Shown: positions 28,001 to 34,978 of the stretch, in pieces
Position numbering within the stretch: position 1 is the first letter of the stretch
Layout of the letters: the number at the start of each line of letters is the position of its first letter
Source of the DNA: Giardia muris
Taxonomy: Eukaryota > Fornicata > Diplomonadida > Hexamitidae
Assembly (NCBI GenBank): GCA_006247105.1
Contig: CM016925.1
Location: 1-64,000 of the forward strand
DNA: 64,000 nucleotides
Direction: 5' to 3'
Translations under genes and position numbers: made by a program
The notes under the pieces: generated by a model
Seen by the model: the letters and a program-made list of their open reading frames with translations, nothing else
What the model was told of the DNA's origin: nothing
Database searches by the model: none

Positions 28001-28824
28001 GGTTGACACCAACCGTCACTGAACCCTGTGGTACTCTTCCAAACGCTAGAATCCTTCGTCAACTCTATGGAATTGTCGAGCCAGTATTCCGTACCGGCTT
28101 GGATGTTTCATCCTACGGTCCTGGAGAAAAGTATTTTTCTTGGCCAATCTCAAAGGTACAGGAGAGACTATCTAGTAGCACACCACCATCCCCTCCTCGT
28201 CCTTCTCATATCCTCCCACTTCCTCGGCCACGCATCTCTGCATCCTTCTCATACAGGACCTATCATCCATGGACTAAGGAGTTTGCTGACAGACTACGAC
28301 AACGCCGTATTTATTACTACATCTGGCGTAAGATGGGTAGGACTTCTAGGAGGCTGGTGCAGCCAGCGTTGATCCAACCCACACCACCCCATTGGATGGA
28401 TATTGATCACTTACTCTTCTCGGACTTACAGCTCGAACCAGCGCAAGGGGCGCTGTTCTTGGACATCACTCGGACAACAAAGGCCATGGTTGATACCATA
28501 ACCATAGCCCTCAAGCATGCACTCCTTCAAAGCAGATTTGGGAACACATCCCCTGTCGAGTGCATATCGTTGAAACGCCCGGTAGGAGAGCTCGGCTTCA
28601 ACCTGGCGACCGACGATTGCCTGATATATTGGCGAACAATCTATCGGAGAGCCCGCAACGTGTCCGTATTGGCCGATGGGATCACTCCAACATCCACCCT
28701 CATATACTACTCTCCCGACCGTCTCTTCCCAGAATCGGCCCGTCTCCTCTCGGATTCTTTACGGATCTACGACCACACACGCACGTCGACGTATCTAGGT
28801 CCCATACCACCCAGTAAAGAGTAA
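22063..28824 (+). CDS. Very large hypothetical protein with ankyrin-like segments (2253 aa)
   Basis: A single uninterrupted frame of 6.8 kb from ATG 22063 (context GGAAAAAATGAGC). No transmembrane segments are evident. The sequence is helical and globular throughout. The C-terminal half has ankyrin-like helices (SLLYTACKFDYIEMTRLLLV near residue ~1430, and IKALVSAGADPWRADACG followed by IDRLLML near ~1790) and a Cys cluster (HLCGHMKGVLCPMCCND, ~residue 1590) that could bind zinc. Helical stretches in the N-terminal ~700 residues could be TPR-like repeats. I do not recognise an orthologous family. Tight spacing (7 bp) to the following ABC transporter may be packing only, since Giardia genes are usually monocistronic. 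Confidence 0.85.
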   Translation: MSRPTTITTIPFSVLGCFNPFWPSANRGFGGRPYATDWRDGGLDTLFSLEELAPVHARLEACLVRRYRDLFRNVANHSGLFSAQWNIQRLEERYREAARLYANVVVTLHTFTCAFVRHARPGYEDLRHRLVLAQGTELDRLRRQVERELQFGSVIPELYLAKAMLTMGICYHEALLYPDRPPLDNEVLLLRILDIITEGLQRSELLLRPLELSSSNDIRTLHREFYVMRYVLQSYEINILRQLGRLDEARFRAERLFNLHMENEQVQLLRSQRSAVEGDSNVRNSVPPPDGLSIFAWAEKAALKAESSRSWMHHTGYGPTNSTEEEITRQMDRKNESLRARLKGFAQMDFRILYLSVLLDIGDDEAVLTYLQTGMVSTVRMDNVLFGNQQYLLSENAYPRFGTHNKRNRNPHLTYKDINYFISSREVIDRPAHPLSSVTDISLDVEPRIARPFAEAMPTTYTVDDFRRPIYEFEADFLLHYVYKCVSLTESEGDTLLNTLSKCPTSFATRLKGGKDQRLITLTDRYMRGLLAGPLSRLYFFDSYLQPSADSGVEESGYYRTVFQFRTPDQPRPGPSCLSDSFFNSRMASGLDLDWQYSTSSLGTLATTMGYYSLIYTQLKRRILWANRLARTALSYELLESNYTLQKFSLSETIRVIDLANFLKDTQGIESALPDLIFYEYGSKPPLPSVVLLQDAFEYNPFVVEFLLCRARLPDIATLRMIHCLPIKDAQQSHSLFRADLSASVEHHGDSCHRIYVGGEKTHLNQRLDAMLYVSEFGYLWGSDELHRTLSLYAQHLARRDGVVAGVPMTYYLKAIQWRCLEAPNRLSAPLDFLTHAYLQFVEWFFARSIVSLLPVMKAYPLPKQSGLYPRGSVQRIEHGSEPHRHTTVAAMLQSRETARGLVYLGVFMDRHLRHERLESALSVIHPVVAAGPLVYYLRGMAKEPIGTWDNQIYCAFRYNMWVTPTAHQGTLIVPSDNSSRRVSSNMLTNVFFGLASRCIIAGLQISPRFSPGLFLSEVLHVHEFLNGVVDRTLGRSFESIHYENLDGTKRVQKRQLQNLLLFAFQTCLARAAPGLFECPQDDLENLGQLESERFPETPLTISELTNIWDSVDSKISGRRRKRGEKQRRPGRQTFSIADPLLIDFVMADSDPFCRLFAENPGIVLSFAGCLLRRQLGEPSNVDYISLLTALYASVNFRVSGVVDWLTTVPEANGSVGLVNAIHNYSHKLIQPREFTSTTYAPIHWIVSADGTLQLLEIMACILTAYYSGLQPSKGFDAERFTGNFYLSETDSLRAGPEYQEPDMEEESSGNEGFIPLKSPVPQPSTNESELEAYLNAISRFMECHVCVSTFLAPRGSHLAMGDMYIDILQKYAKHLGRYSTSELQALVTAYTMSKWRAKFELHPLWALAPDTREDLEHALFRLGSFTAYGESLLYTACKFDYIEMTRLLLVLLPFPPEHIFTAICAATFNSSHHCLASFMDDITVPKADELEAVQDTFFHGRQQELPMGTKEILVDTLRCIKSLTDPEPTLTSQCYASLSPSAGTPLFTHPCTVNLKSTIRTQLQTPKNSFLVWANLICTVSHLCGHMKGVLCPMCCNDGVPPTQKDGGRHLEAGPRSLWQCFSMLIQAGLREDIVIVPRNTLTGSIEMKGSTPLGETTASAYPMPDHILGLWKVSGLFKVLTSTKFGLQWPGSSFFLTFATPFSTPLILSAQFGSEVCQYICKEFKGRPEWLAYVNHEDGYGLTALQHAIILFTRLVEQRSECLITSPEYYITHLLATTTENIKALVSAGADPWRADACGVSCIDRLLMLLYCKQYLVLGSAYDARRISAEFPPDAILLALYISLCSQSGKPVPERDNEYLLLNIPLVFKLEKQYDIDELKRTLLACLNDNKCLENVPTEWDETMAIRYVCRIKSETGNRAGMERSQELHKRLCEYFTAILTAFVVTLPPVSARKVRLLLPSRLSELKEIDLKCWVERWLTPTVTEPCGTLPNARILRQLYGIVEPVFRTGLDVSSYGPGEKYFSWPISKVQERLSSSTPPSPPRPSHILPLPRPRISASFSYRTYHPWTKEFADRLRQRRIYYYIWRKMGRTSRRLVQPALIQPTPPHWMDIDHLLFSDLQLEPAQGALFLDITRTTKAMVDTITIALKHALLQSRFGNTSPVECISLKRPVGELGFNLATDDCLIYWRTIYRRARNVSVLADGITPTSTLIYYSPDRLFPESARLLSDSLRIYDHTRTSTYLGPIPPSKE

Positions 28825-28831
28825 GGGGAAA

Positions 28832-31800
28832 ATGCCGGTAGAAGTTGATATCGATTGGGAGGCACCCCCACTCAACGAGCATTGCCCAAGGTTCTTCTAC
28901 TACACCTATGGGTGGATGCGTCCCCTGATCAGGCGCGCCAGGCGGGAGCGTAACATTCACCCGCGGGACATCCCCCCACTCCCTAGAAAGCTATATGGGG
29001 ATAAGGTTCAATTGACCCTATCACGTGCGCTCGCACGTAAGAAAGGAGCCTCTCCATTATGGGCCTTGATACGACAACATTGGGGAATCATCCTCCTTTC
29101 GCTCATCATCCAACCACTTGATGCCTTTTTATCGTCATTGATCCCCAAAGTTATTCAGAGGATGCTTCTCTTCTTGAACATTGAGCATCTGAGGGAACTA
29201 CGAGAACAATATGACAGAGGGGGTGTTCTTCGAAAGCTCTTTAGTGAGTGTTTTCCAGATCTCATGATCGTCATCGTGTCACAGATGCTTGGCCTCTTCC
29301 TTCGAACAATTCTCTCTACGATATGCTCGGAGGCGAACGTACGTGCGCATCAAGCACTTCTACGGCTGTTCTACGGAAAGGTTCTAAGAGTCTCAAATAT
29401 GGCCCGCATTCACGCCATCAAGCCATCCGTTGTCACTCTGATCAATGCAGATGCCAATTCCATTGCGTCCATCATTCTATCGATACCCTCCTGCATCCTC
29501 ATCCCGGCGAAGCTAGTGATGATTCTCATAGTCCTGGCCACCACTATCAATCCATACGCCCTTCTAGGCCTAGCCGGACTCCTTTTGACCGCCCCAGTAA
29601 TTGGCCTTCTATTATATTTCAATGTTCGCTTCACTACTGCATATGCTGTCGCTCGTGATGCTAGGATCCGTAAGGCAACTGAGATGATTAATGGGATCAG
29701 GCTCATAAAGTACTTGGCGTGTGAGGACCAACAAAAGACAGGTCTTCGTCAACTTCGAGAGAAAGAACTTCGTCTTGTCTCGAGAATCAGCCTTTCTCAA
29801 GCGGCTATTCATATGGCTGGATATATGACATGGCCAGCAATGCTAATATCTGCTTTCCTTGGTCTTTTAACACACACAGGCTTTACGACAAGTAACGCTT
29901 ACGCAGTCGCGTATCTCTTCAACCTCTTTGCACGCGTGGTCATCGAGCTTCCATACCTTATCAGCTCGTTGACCGGAGTTGCTGTAAGTGATCGTCGTGC
30001 CACTGCCCTATTCAGCTTACCGGAATTCCATGGTAGTTCTTGCATAGAAACAGATATCCCCATTGGTATGGCCATCATCACACGTGGTACCCCCTCTTAT
30101 TCCTGGGGTAAGGCCAGTGATCGTATCGTCCCCACAGCCTTTATGACAAAACAAAGAACCACAGAAAAGGTTGTGCGGATTCTCACCCAATCCCTCGAAG
30201 AGGCGAAGCAGAAGTATCAAGAAGTGGTATCACAGCTGGAAGTGGATGAAGCGACAGCCCCTCTTTTATCAGCCAATGAGCTGGAGCGCCTTCAAGATGC
30301 AATTCATATGGATACGGCCGTTGGTTGGGCCAAAGAACTGATGATTCCTTCACCATTGTCCATAAAGGACGTCCTACAATACAAGCCCGTGCATTACATA
30401 GTTCGTAATGAGCCCTCTGTCCTTATGGCCAAGCGGTACTACGTCCAAATTGCAACTCTCGAAAGACTACTGACCTTTCACCGTATTACACATCAAGGCG
30501 AGGATTTGCCCACCGTGCTTCAAAACTTGGACTTCCAGGTTAAAAAGGGAGCACTTGTGGGAATATATGGTCCAGTTGGTGCTGGTAAGACGAGCTTATT
30601 GCAAGCGATCCTTGGAGAGCTCCCACTTGACTCCCCAAACCCTCTTGCAGGGATTATGCATACAGGGAGCATAGCTTTTTGTTCGCAAGAGCCAATCATC
30701 TTTACTGGAACTCTTCGAGACAATATCCTCTTCCATCGTGAGCTAGATCGGAGTTGTCTCAAACAAGCCGTCGAATTATCATGTCTTGCCCTCGATTTGC
30801 CCTCGTTTCCGAACGGCTTGGATACGGAGATTGGTGGCCATGGTCTTACACTCTCGGGTGGGCAGAAGGCACGACTAGCATTGGCACGGGCGCTTTACGA
30901 GCCTGCAGACATCTATTTGTTCGATGATCCCTTCTCGGCGTTAGATATGCGAGTATTAGGGAAGGTCTGGAAGGAGGCGGTCCTAGGGCACTTAAAGGGT
31001 AGGGAGGCGACTATTATCGTTGTCAGCCATCATACAGGCCTTTTCAAGGACTGTGACACCGTCTTTAATATTACTGGAGGTACTTTGACAGAGGTTCCTA
31101 AATCCAATTGGGAAGAGATACTTACTGAGAACGAGAGCATCGATCATATAGCCACTCAGGTTGATGAGCTGCGTATCCAGAGCCAAATCGACGTTGCTCC
31201 TCAAGACGTTGATTCTAATGCTGCGAACAAGGAGATACACTCGGGAGTCGGTGCCATAAAGCATCGGTACTATCGAATCTGGTTCTCGGCTGGTGGGGTG
31301 AAGCTGTTTGTCGTCTATGTGATCCTTTGGGTCATTTGCATGGGACTGTTGCAAGCTGGCTCCTTCACTATTACATTATGGACCGAGAACCTGCTCAATT
31401 TGAGCACGAGTATGTATCTCATGCTATTCGCGGTGAACTGCTTAGTCTTTCTGGGCTTACTTCTGACAGCACAGATCCTATACACCATCTTCTTCCGAAG
31501 GGCCTCACGAGTCCTACATGAGCGCATGATCGACTCCCTTCTTGGGACCCGCGTCGGTTTCTTCGAGAAGAATACTGGAGGGCGTGTTTTGAATCGTCTT
31601 ACCGGCGATGTCTCGTCTTGCGACCTTGGAGTCTCAGGAAGCCTTTCGCAGATGTGCGAGAATGGAATCTTTGTTGCAGGTTCTTTACTTGCGATCTGCG
31701 TCATGAGCTGGCCGTCTATTATCGTCATTGTGCCTGTTTCCCTCGTCTTCGTTGCGATCTTCATCAGCTTTCGCACCATCTCCCCGCAGCTACGAAGGAC

Positions 31801-33031
31801 CTCTGCCTTACTTCAAAGTCCTATGCTTGATCTAGCTGTTGACACGTTCTCATCGCTTCCCCTCATCCGTGCTTACGGAGCAAGTGAGCGGCTTCAAGCC
31901 CGTTACGATCGCCTTACTTTGGCTGCAGCGGCCTCCTTCTGGTTAGAGGCTTCTCTCTATCGATGGCTCTGTCTGATGGTTAACCTAATTTCGGTTCTTG
32001 TCTCCACGGTGATTGCCGTCTCCGCCATTATCGCCTCGGCCTTCGGAAATAACGTCCTCACAGCCGGAACTGTGCTAATGAATGGGTTTGACATCGTGAT
32101 GATGCTGGTGGACACGTGCATAGGGATGATTTCCCTCGATATCCGTCTTGCAAGCGTCGAGCGTATTGTTGAGTACTCCCAGCTACCCTCTGAGGAAGAG
32201 GGCCTGGCGTATTCTTCGGAAGATGACTCCTTGAAGGAGACTGGAGGGGTCTACGTCTCCGGTCTGAACTTCCGATATAGGCCCGATCTTCCATTGGTCC
32301 TCAAAGATATCACTTTAAACATCGCTGCGAACGAGCGGGTTGGGATAATCGGAAAGACTGGCTCCGGAAAGACGTCGTTGATTGCATCCTTGTTCCGTCT
32401 TGTTGAACCCGAGCCTGGAAGTATCATCACAGTCTCGGGAAATGATATCCAGCAGCTTCCACTTGCTATCAGTCGACGTCTCCTTACACTTATCCCCCAG
32501 GACCCGTTCCTCTTTGCAGGAACCATTCGTTCATCTTTATGCCCCCATGCCATGCCGGATCAACATATCCATCCAGACAAGGAGCTTTGGGAAGCTCTGG
32601 ATCACGTCCAGATGCGAGATGCCATTGCTGCACGCCCAGAAGGCCTTGACACACCCGTTGCAGAGGGTGGAGAAAACTTTTCTCTCGGCCAACGTCAACT
32701 CCTATGCATCGCCCGAGCGCTTCTTTGCCATAGTCGCATCATAGTTCTTGACGAGGCGACATCTCAAACGGACCTGGAAACGGACAGACTCGTCCAACGC
32801 GTCATTCGATCGGCTTGCGAAGGAAGGACCATCATTGCCATTGCCCATCGTTTAGACACGGTCGTGGACTTCGACAGAATCGTTGTATTGAAGGACGGAG
32901 AGCTTGCTGAGGTCGGTTCTCCTAAAGAACTATTCCAGGCCGGTGGGCTCTTCACTACTCTTGTCAATAGCTCTACCGATCGAAACACGCTACTGGGTCG
33001 TATGGGGATTGATATTCAACAAATGAAGTGA
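28832..33031 (+). CDS. ABC transporter, subfamily C (MRP type)
   Basis: 1399 residues in TMD1-NBD1-TMD2-NBD2 order. NBD1: Walker A YGPVGAGKTS (~576), signature LSGGQKARLALARAL (~672), Walker B IYLFDDPFSALD with Asp instead of the catalytic Glu. NBD2: Walker A IGKTGSGKTS (~1170), signature FSLGQRQLLCIARAL (~1283), Walker B IIVLDEATSQTD with Glu, H-switch IAHRLDTV. A weak first ATPase site and a consensus second site are typical of ABCC proteins. TMD1 (~75-400) and TMD2 (~810-1090) carry the usual six-helix patterns. There is no N-terminal TMD0, so it is a short MRP. Such pumps export organic anions or glutathione conjugates. The substrate here is unknown. Confidence 0.93.
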   Translation: MPVEVDIDWEAPPLNEHCPRFFYYTYGWMRPLIRRARRERNIHPRDIPPLPRKLYGDKVQLTLSRALARKKGASPLWALIRQHWGIILLSLIIQPLDAFLSSLIPKVIQRMLLFLNIEHLRELREQYDRGGVLRKLFSECFPDLMIVIVSQMLGLFLRTILSTICSEANVRAHQALLRLFYGKVLRVSNMARIHAIKPSVVTLINADANSIASIILSIPSCILIPAKLVMILIVLATTINPYALLGLAGLLLTAPVIGLLLYFNVRFTTAYAVARDARIRKATEMINGIRLIKYLACEDQQKTGLRQLREKELRLVSRISLSQAAIHMAGYMTWPAMLISAFLGLLTHTGFTTSNAYAVAYLFNLFARVVIELPYLISSLTGVAVSDRRATALFSLPEFHGSSCIETDIPIGMAIITRGTPSYSWGKASDRIVPTAFMTKQRTTEKVVRILTQSLEEAKQKYQEVVSQLEVDEATAPLLSANELERLQDAIHMDTAVGWAKELMIPSPLSIKDVLQYKPVHYIVRNEPSVLMAKRYYVQIATLERLLTFHRITHQGEDLPTVLQNLDFQVKKGALVGIYGPVGAGKTSLLQAILGELPLDSPNPLAGIMHTGSIAFCSQEPIIFTGTLRDNILFHRELDRSCLKQAVELSCLALDLPSFPNGLDTEIGGHGLTLSGGQKARLALARALYEPADIYLFDDPFSALDMRVLGKVWKEAVLGHLKGREATIIVVSHHTGLFKDCDTVFNITGGTLTEVPKSNWEEILTENESIDHIATQVDELRIQSQIDVAPQDVDSNAANKEIHSGVGAIKHRYYRIWFSAGGVKLFVVYVILWVICMGLLQAGSFTITLWTENLLNLSTSMYLMLFAVNCLVFLGLLLTAQILYTIFFRRASRVLHERMIDSLLGTRVGFFEKNTGGRVLNRLTGDVSSCDLGVSGSLSQMCENGIFVAGSLLAICVMSWPSIIVIVPVSLVFVAIFISFRTISPQLRRTSALLQSPMLDLAVDTFSSLPLIRAYGASERLQARYDRLTLAAAASFWLEASLYRWLCLMVNLISVLVSTVIAVSAIIASAFGNNVLTAGTVLMNGFDIVMMLVDTCIGMISLDIRLASVERIVEYSQLPSEEEGLAYSSEDDSLKETGGVYVSGLNFRYRPDLPLVLKDITLNIAANERVGIIGKTGSGKTSLIASLFRLVEPEPGSIITVSGNDIQQLPLAISRRLLTLIPQDPFLFAGTIRSSLCPHAMPDQHIHPDKELWEALDHVQMRDAIAARPEGLDTPVAEGGENFSLGQRQLLCIARALLCHSRIIVLDEATSQTDLETDRLVQRVIRSACEGRTIIAIAHRLDTVVDFDRIVVLKDGELAEVGSPKELFQAGGLFTTLVNSSTDRNTLLGRMGIDIQQMK

Positions 33032-33033
33032 AA

Positions 33034-34167
33034 ATGGATCCGGCCGATCCTCTGACCCCGACGATTCTCCAGCTCTATACGGAGTCTGTGGGGCACACCA
33101 TCTATGGGACTGCTTGGATCCCGCAGTCAGCGCGTATCGTCACGGTCGGGATGACGTCTAGAGGGACCGGGCCAGTTACGGTCTGGGAGTTCCGTGAGAA
33201 GCGTCTAGTTCAAGCAACTCAAGTTGAGATGGAGGAGGCCTTGAAGTGCGTCAGCTTTGGCGCAAGCGTCGTTCCACAACGCCAGTTTGCAACAGGTGAT
33301 CATCGAGGTCGTCTTCTAGTCTTTGATATCGAGAAGCTCTCCTTACCCATCTTCAGCGTCAACGCACATGAGGGCATGATCAATTGTGTCGACGGTGTAG
33401 GTGGGAAGGATCCGACGAAGTATGGTGCGCCGGAGATTGCAACAGGGGCCTCCGATGGTTTAGTCAAGCTTTGGGATACTCGTCGTCAGACTCCCGTCTT
33501 ACGTTTCGCCCCAACTGAAGACTCGGCGTTAGACGTAGGACAGGCAGATACTGGGTATGTGCGCGTATACCCAGAGTGTTGGTGTGTGGCCTTTGGTGGG
33601 AGTTATGCGCGGAACGAACGCTGGCTAGCCATGGGGTATGATAATGGAGACCTCAAACTTCTCGACTTACGCAAGATGGAGGTCATCTATGAGCATCACT
33701 TCCTCAATGGAATTGTTGGTCTTGAATTCGATCGACAAGATATCAAGCCAAACAAGCTTGTGGTCTCGACGTTACAAGGACATCTTTACATTATCGACCT
33801 CAAGACATACCATCCAAAGGAGCATTACGCCATCCTAGACTACAAGCCTTTTGGGACGGATTCCACGGCAACGTTGTGGCAGGTTCGGCACTCCCCATCC
33901 TCGCGCGATGTCTTTGTCACATGTGGTGGTGGGCGATTGGCCCTTTGCAAGTACAATTACCCACCTGATCGGTCACGTAAGCTCGAGGATGGAACAGAGG
34001 TTGGGATTGTAGGGACGGCAGCAACCGTATGCGACATTCCAATGAATACACAGACCATCAACACCGTATGCTGGAACCGTGACAAGTTCGGCTTGCTTGG
34101 GTGGGGTGGAACCGATCAGACAATCAACATTGGCTTCGTGACAAACATTTCGTCTCTTGAGTCCTGA
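33034..34167 (+). CDS. WDR92: WD40-repeat protein WDR92/Monad (DNAAF10), axonemal dynein assembly factor
   Basis: 377 residues from ATG 33034 (MDPADPLTPTILQLYTESVG), 2 bp after the transporter stop. It matches the WDR92 pattern closely: IYGTAWIPQSARIVTVGMTS with RGTG, FATGDHRGRLLVFDIE, INCVDGVGGKDPT, APEIATGASDGLVKLWD, CWCVAFGGSYARNERWLAMG, YDNGDLKLLDLRKMEVIYE, VGLEFDRQDIKPNKLVVSTL, LWQVRHSPSSRDVFVTCGG. These make seven beta-propeller blades. WDR92 works with R2TP-type co-chaperones in the cytoplasm to preassemble axonemal dyneins, so it suits an organism with four flagellar pairs. Length agrees with the family (~357). Confidence 0.9.
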   Translation: MDPADPLTPTILQLYTESVGHTIYGTAWIPQSARIVTVGMTSRGTGPVTVWEFREKRLVQATQVEMEEALKCVSFGASVVPQRQFATGDHRGRLLVFDIEKLSLPIFSVNAHEGMINCVDGVGGKDPTKYGAPEIATGASDGLVKLWDTRRQTPVLRFAPTEDSALDVGQADTGYVRVYPECWCVAFGGSYARNERWLAMGYDNGDLKLLDLRKMEVIYEHHFLNGIVGLEFDRQDIKPNKLVVSTLQGHLYIIDLKTYHPKEHYAILDYKPFGTDSTATLWQVRHSPSSRDVFVTCGGGRLALCKYNYPPDRSRKLEDGTEVGIVGTAATVCDIPMNTQTINTVCWNRDKFGLLGWGGTDQTINIGFVTNISSLES

Positions 34168-34173
34168 GTGAAC
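34167..34173 (+). terminator. Polyadenylation-like signal AGTGAAC at WDR92 stop
   Basis: The stop TGA (34165-34167) is followed by GTGAAC, giving AGTGAAC, a match to AGTRAAY. Confidence 0.6.
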
Positions 34174-34200
34174 CCCGAATCCAACAGAATAGAAACCCCC

Positions 34201-34965
34201 TCACTTGCGCAAGCGCTTCTCAATGCGGTCGCAGATGAGCGTGTGTTTCGTAAGAGTTCTGAACATCTTTGTCGAGTCTGGATGGCCAGGAAAGCCTTGA
34301 AGAAGAGTATCAAGCTTCTCCTCGAAGGCGTCAAGGGCCCGTTCGGCATCCATGCAAGCATTAGTGGTAGCAGTAGCCTGCTCTCCAGCCTTGTTCTCCG
34401 ATAAGCTTTTTCGTAAGTCCTCAGCACCTCCTGCAATGGCCTCGAGTGCCCCGATCGTCTCGAGTTGTTTCTTCGTGACGCTGGTTAGTCTAGTACGGAT
34501 GTCCTGGATATCCTTCGAGGCCTTGTGAAGTCCCAAATCGATGGCGAACATCGAATCGTAAGTCGTTCGAAATCGCTTGAATTGCTGGTCCGCTTGCTCC
34601 ATGAACTGCGTGAACAAGGCGCGAAGCTTAGCGAGACGCACCTTATCCGAGAACTCAATGGGCTGAGCCATCTGATTCGTCGTGGTAGTGTTGGGTTGTG
34701 GTTGTATTAAAGTGAGAGAGTTTGGCTTAAATCCGGATGTTGGTTGACCAAAAGGAGGCTGAGCTGACCTTACTGAATTGACACTCCAGATCCCAGCAGC
34801 ATTCAATGACTTGGAGGCATCGAAACCTAAAGGTCTAGAAGCCTGAGAACCGCCGCCAAGGGCGGAGACGTTTAGGCCACTCCCACCGATCGTAGAAGGA
34901 GCGGGGAAGCCCAAGGGTTGGGTTGATGAGCGGAAATTGAGGTTATTAGGTTGCTGAGTCGTCAT
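34201..34965 (-). CDS. FG-poor Nup62/Nsp1-like nucleoporin candidate
   Basis: 254 residues from ATG 34965 (MTTQQPNNLNFRSSTQPLGF). The first ~95 residues are Gly/Ser/Thr/Gln/Asn-rich and unstructured, with phenylalanine-containing repeats (PLGFPAP, PLGFDAS, PPFGQPTSGF) like degenerate FG/LGF repeats. The remainder is helical coiled coil (MEQADQQFKRFRTTYDSM, KQLETIGALEAIAGGAEDLR). An FG-like head plus a three-helix coiled-coil tail is the layout of Nup62/Nup58/Nup54-class channel nucleoporins, which would sit in the nuclear pore. Evidence is compositional and could also fit another scaffold protein. Tail to tail with WDR92, divergent from the giant membrane protein gene. Confidence 0.45.
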   Translation of the reverse strand: MTTQQPNNLNFRSSTQPLGFPAPSTIGGSGLNVSALGGGSQASRPLGFDASKSLNAAGIWSVNSVRSAQPPFGQPTSGFKPNSLTLIQPQPNTTTTNQMAQPIEFSDKVRLAKLRALFTQFMEQADQQFKRFRTTYDSMFAIDLGLHKASKDIQDIRTRLTSVTKKQLETIGALEAIAGGAEDLRKSLSENKAGEQATATTNACMDAERALDAFEEKLDTLLQGFPGHPDSTKMFRTLTKHTLICDRIEKRLRK

Positions 34966-34978
34966 AATTTTTACGGGG
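34966..34978. promoter_or_regulatory. 13-bp bidirectional intergenic promoter
   Basis: AATTTTTACGGGG is all that separates the ATG of the Nup-like gene (minus) from that of the 3667-codon gene (plus). Short A/T tracts near the start codon are the known core promoter element in Giardia. Confidence 0.5.
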
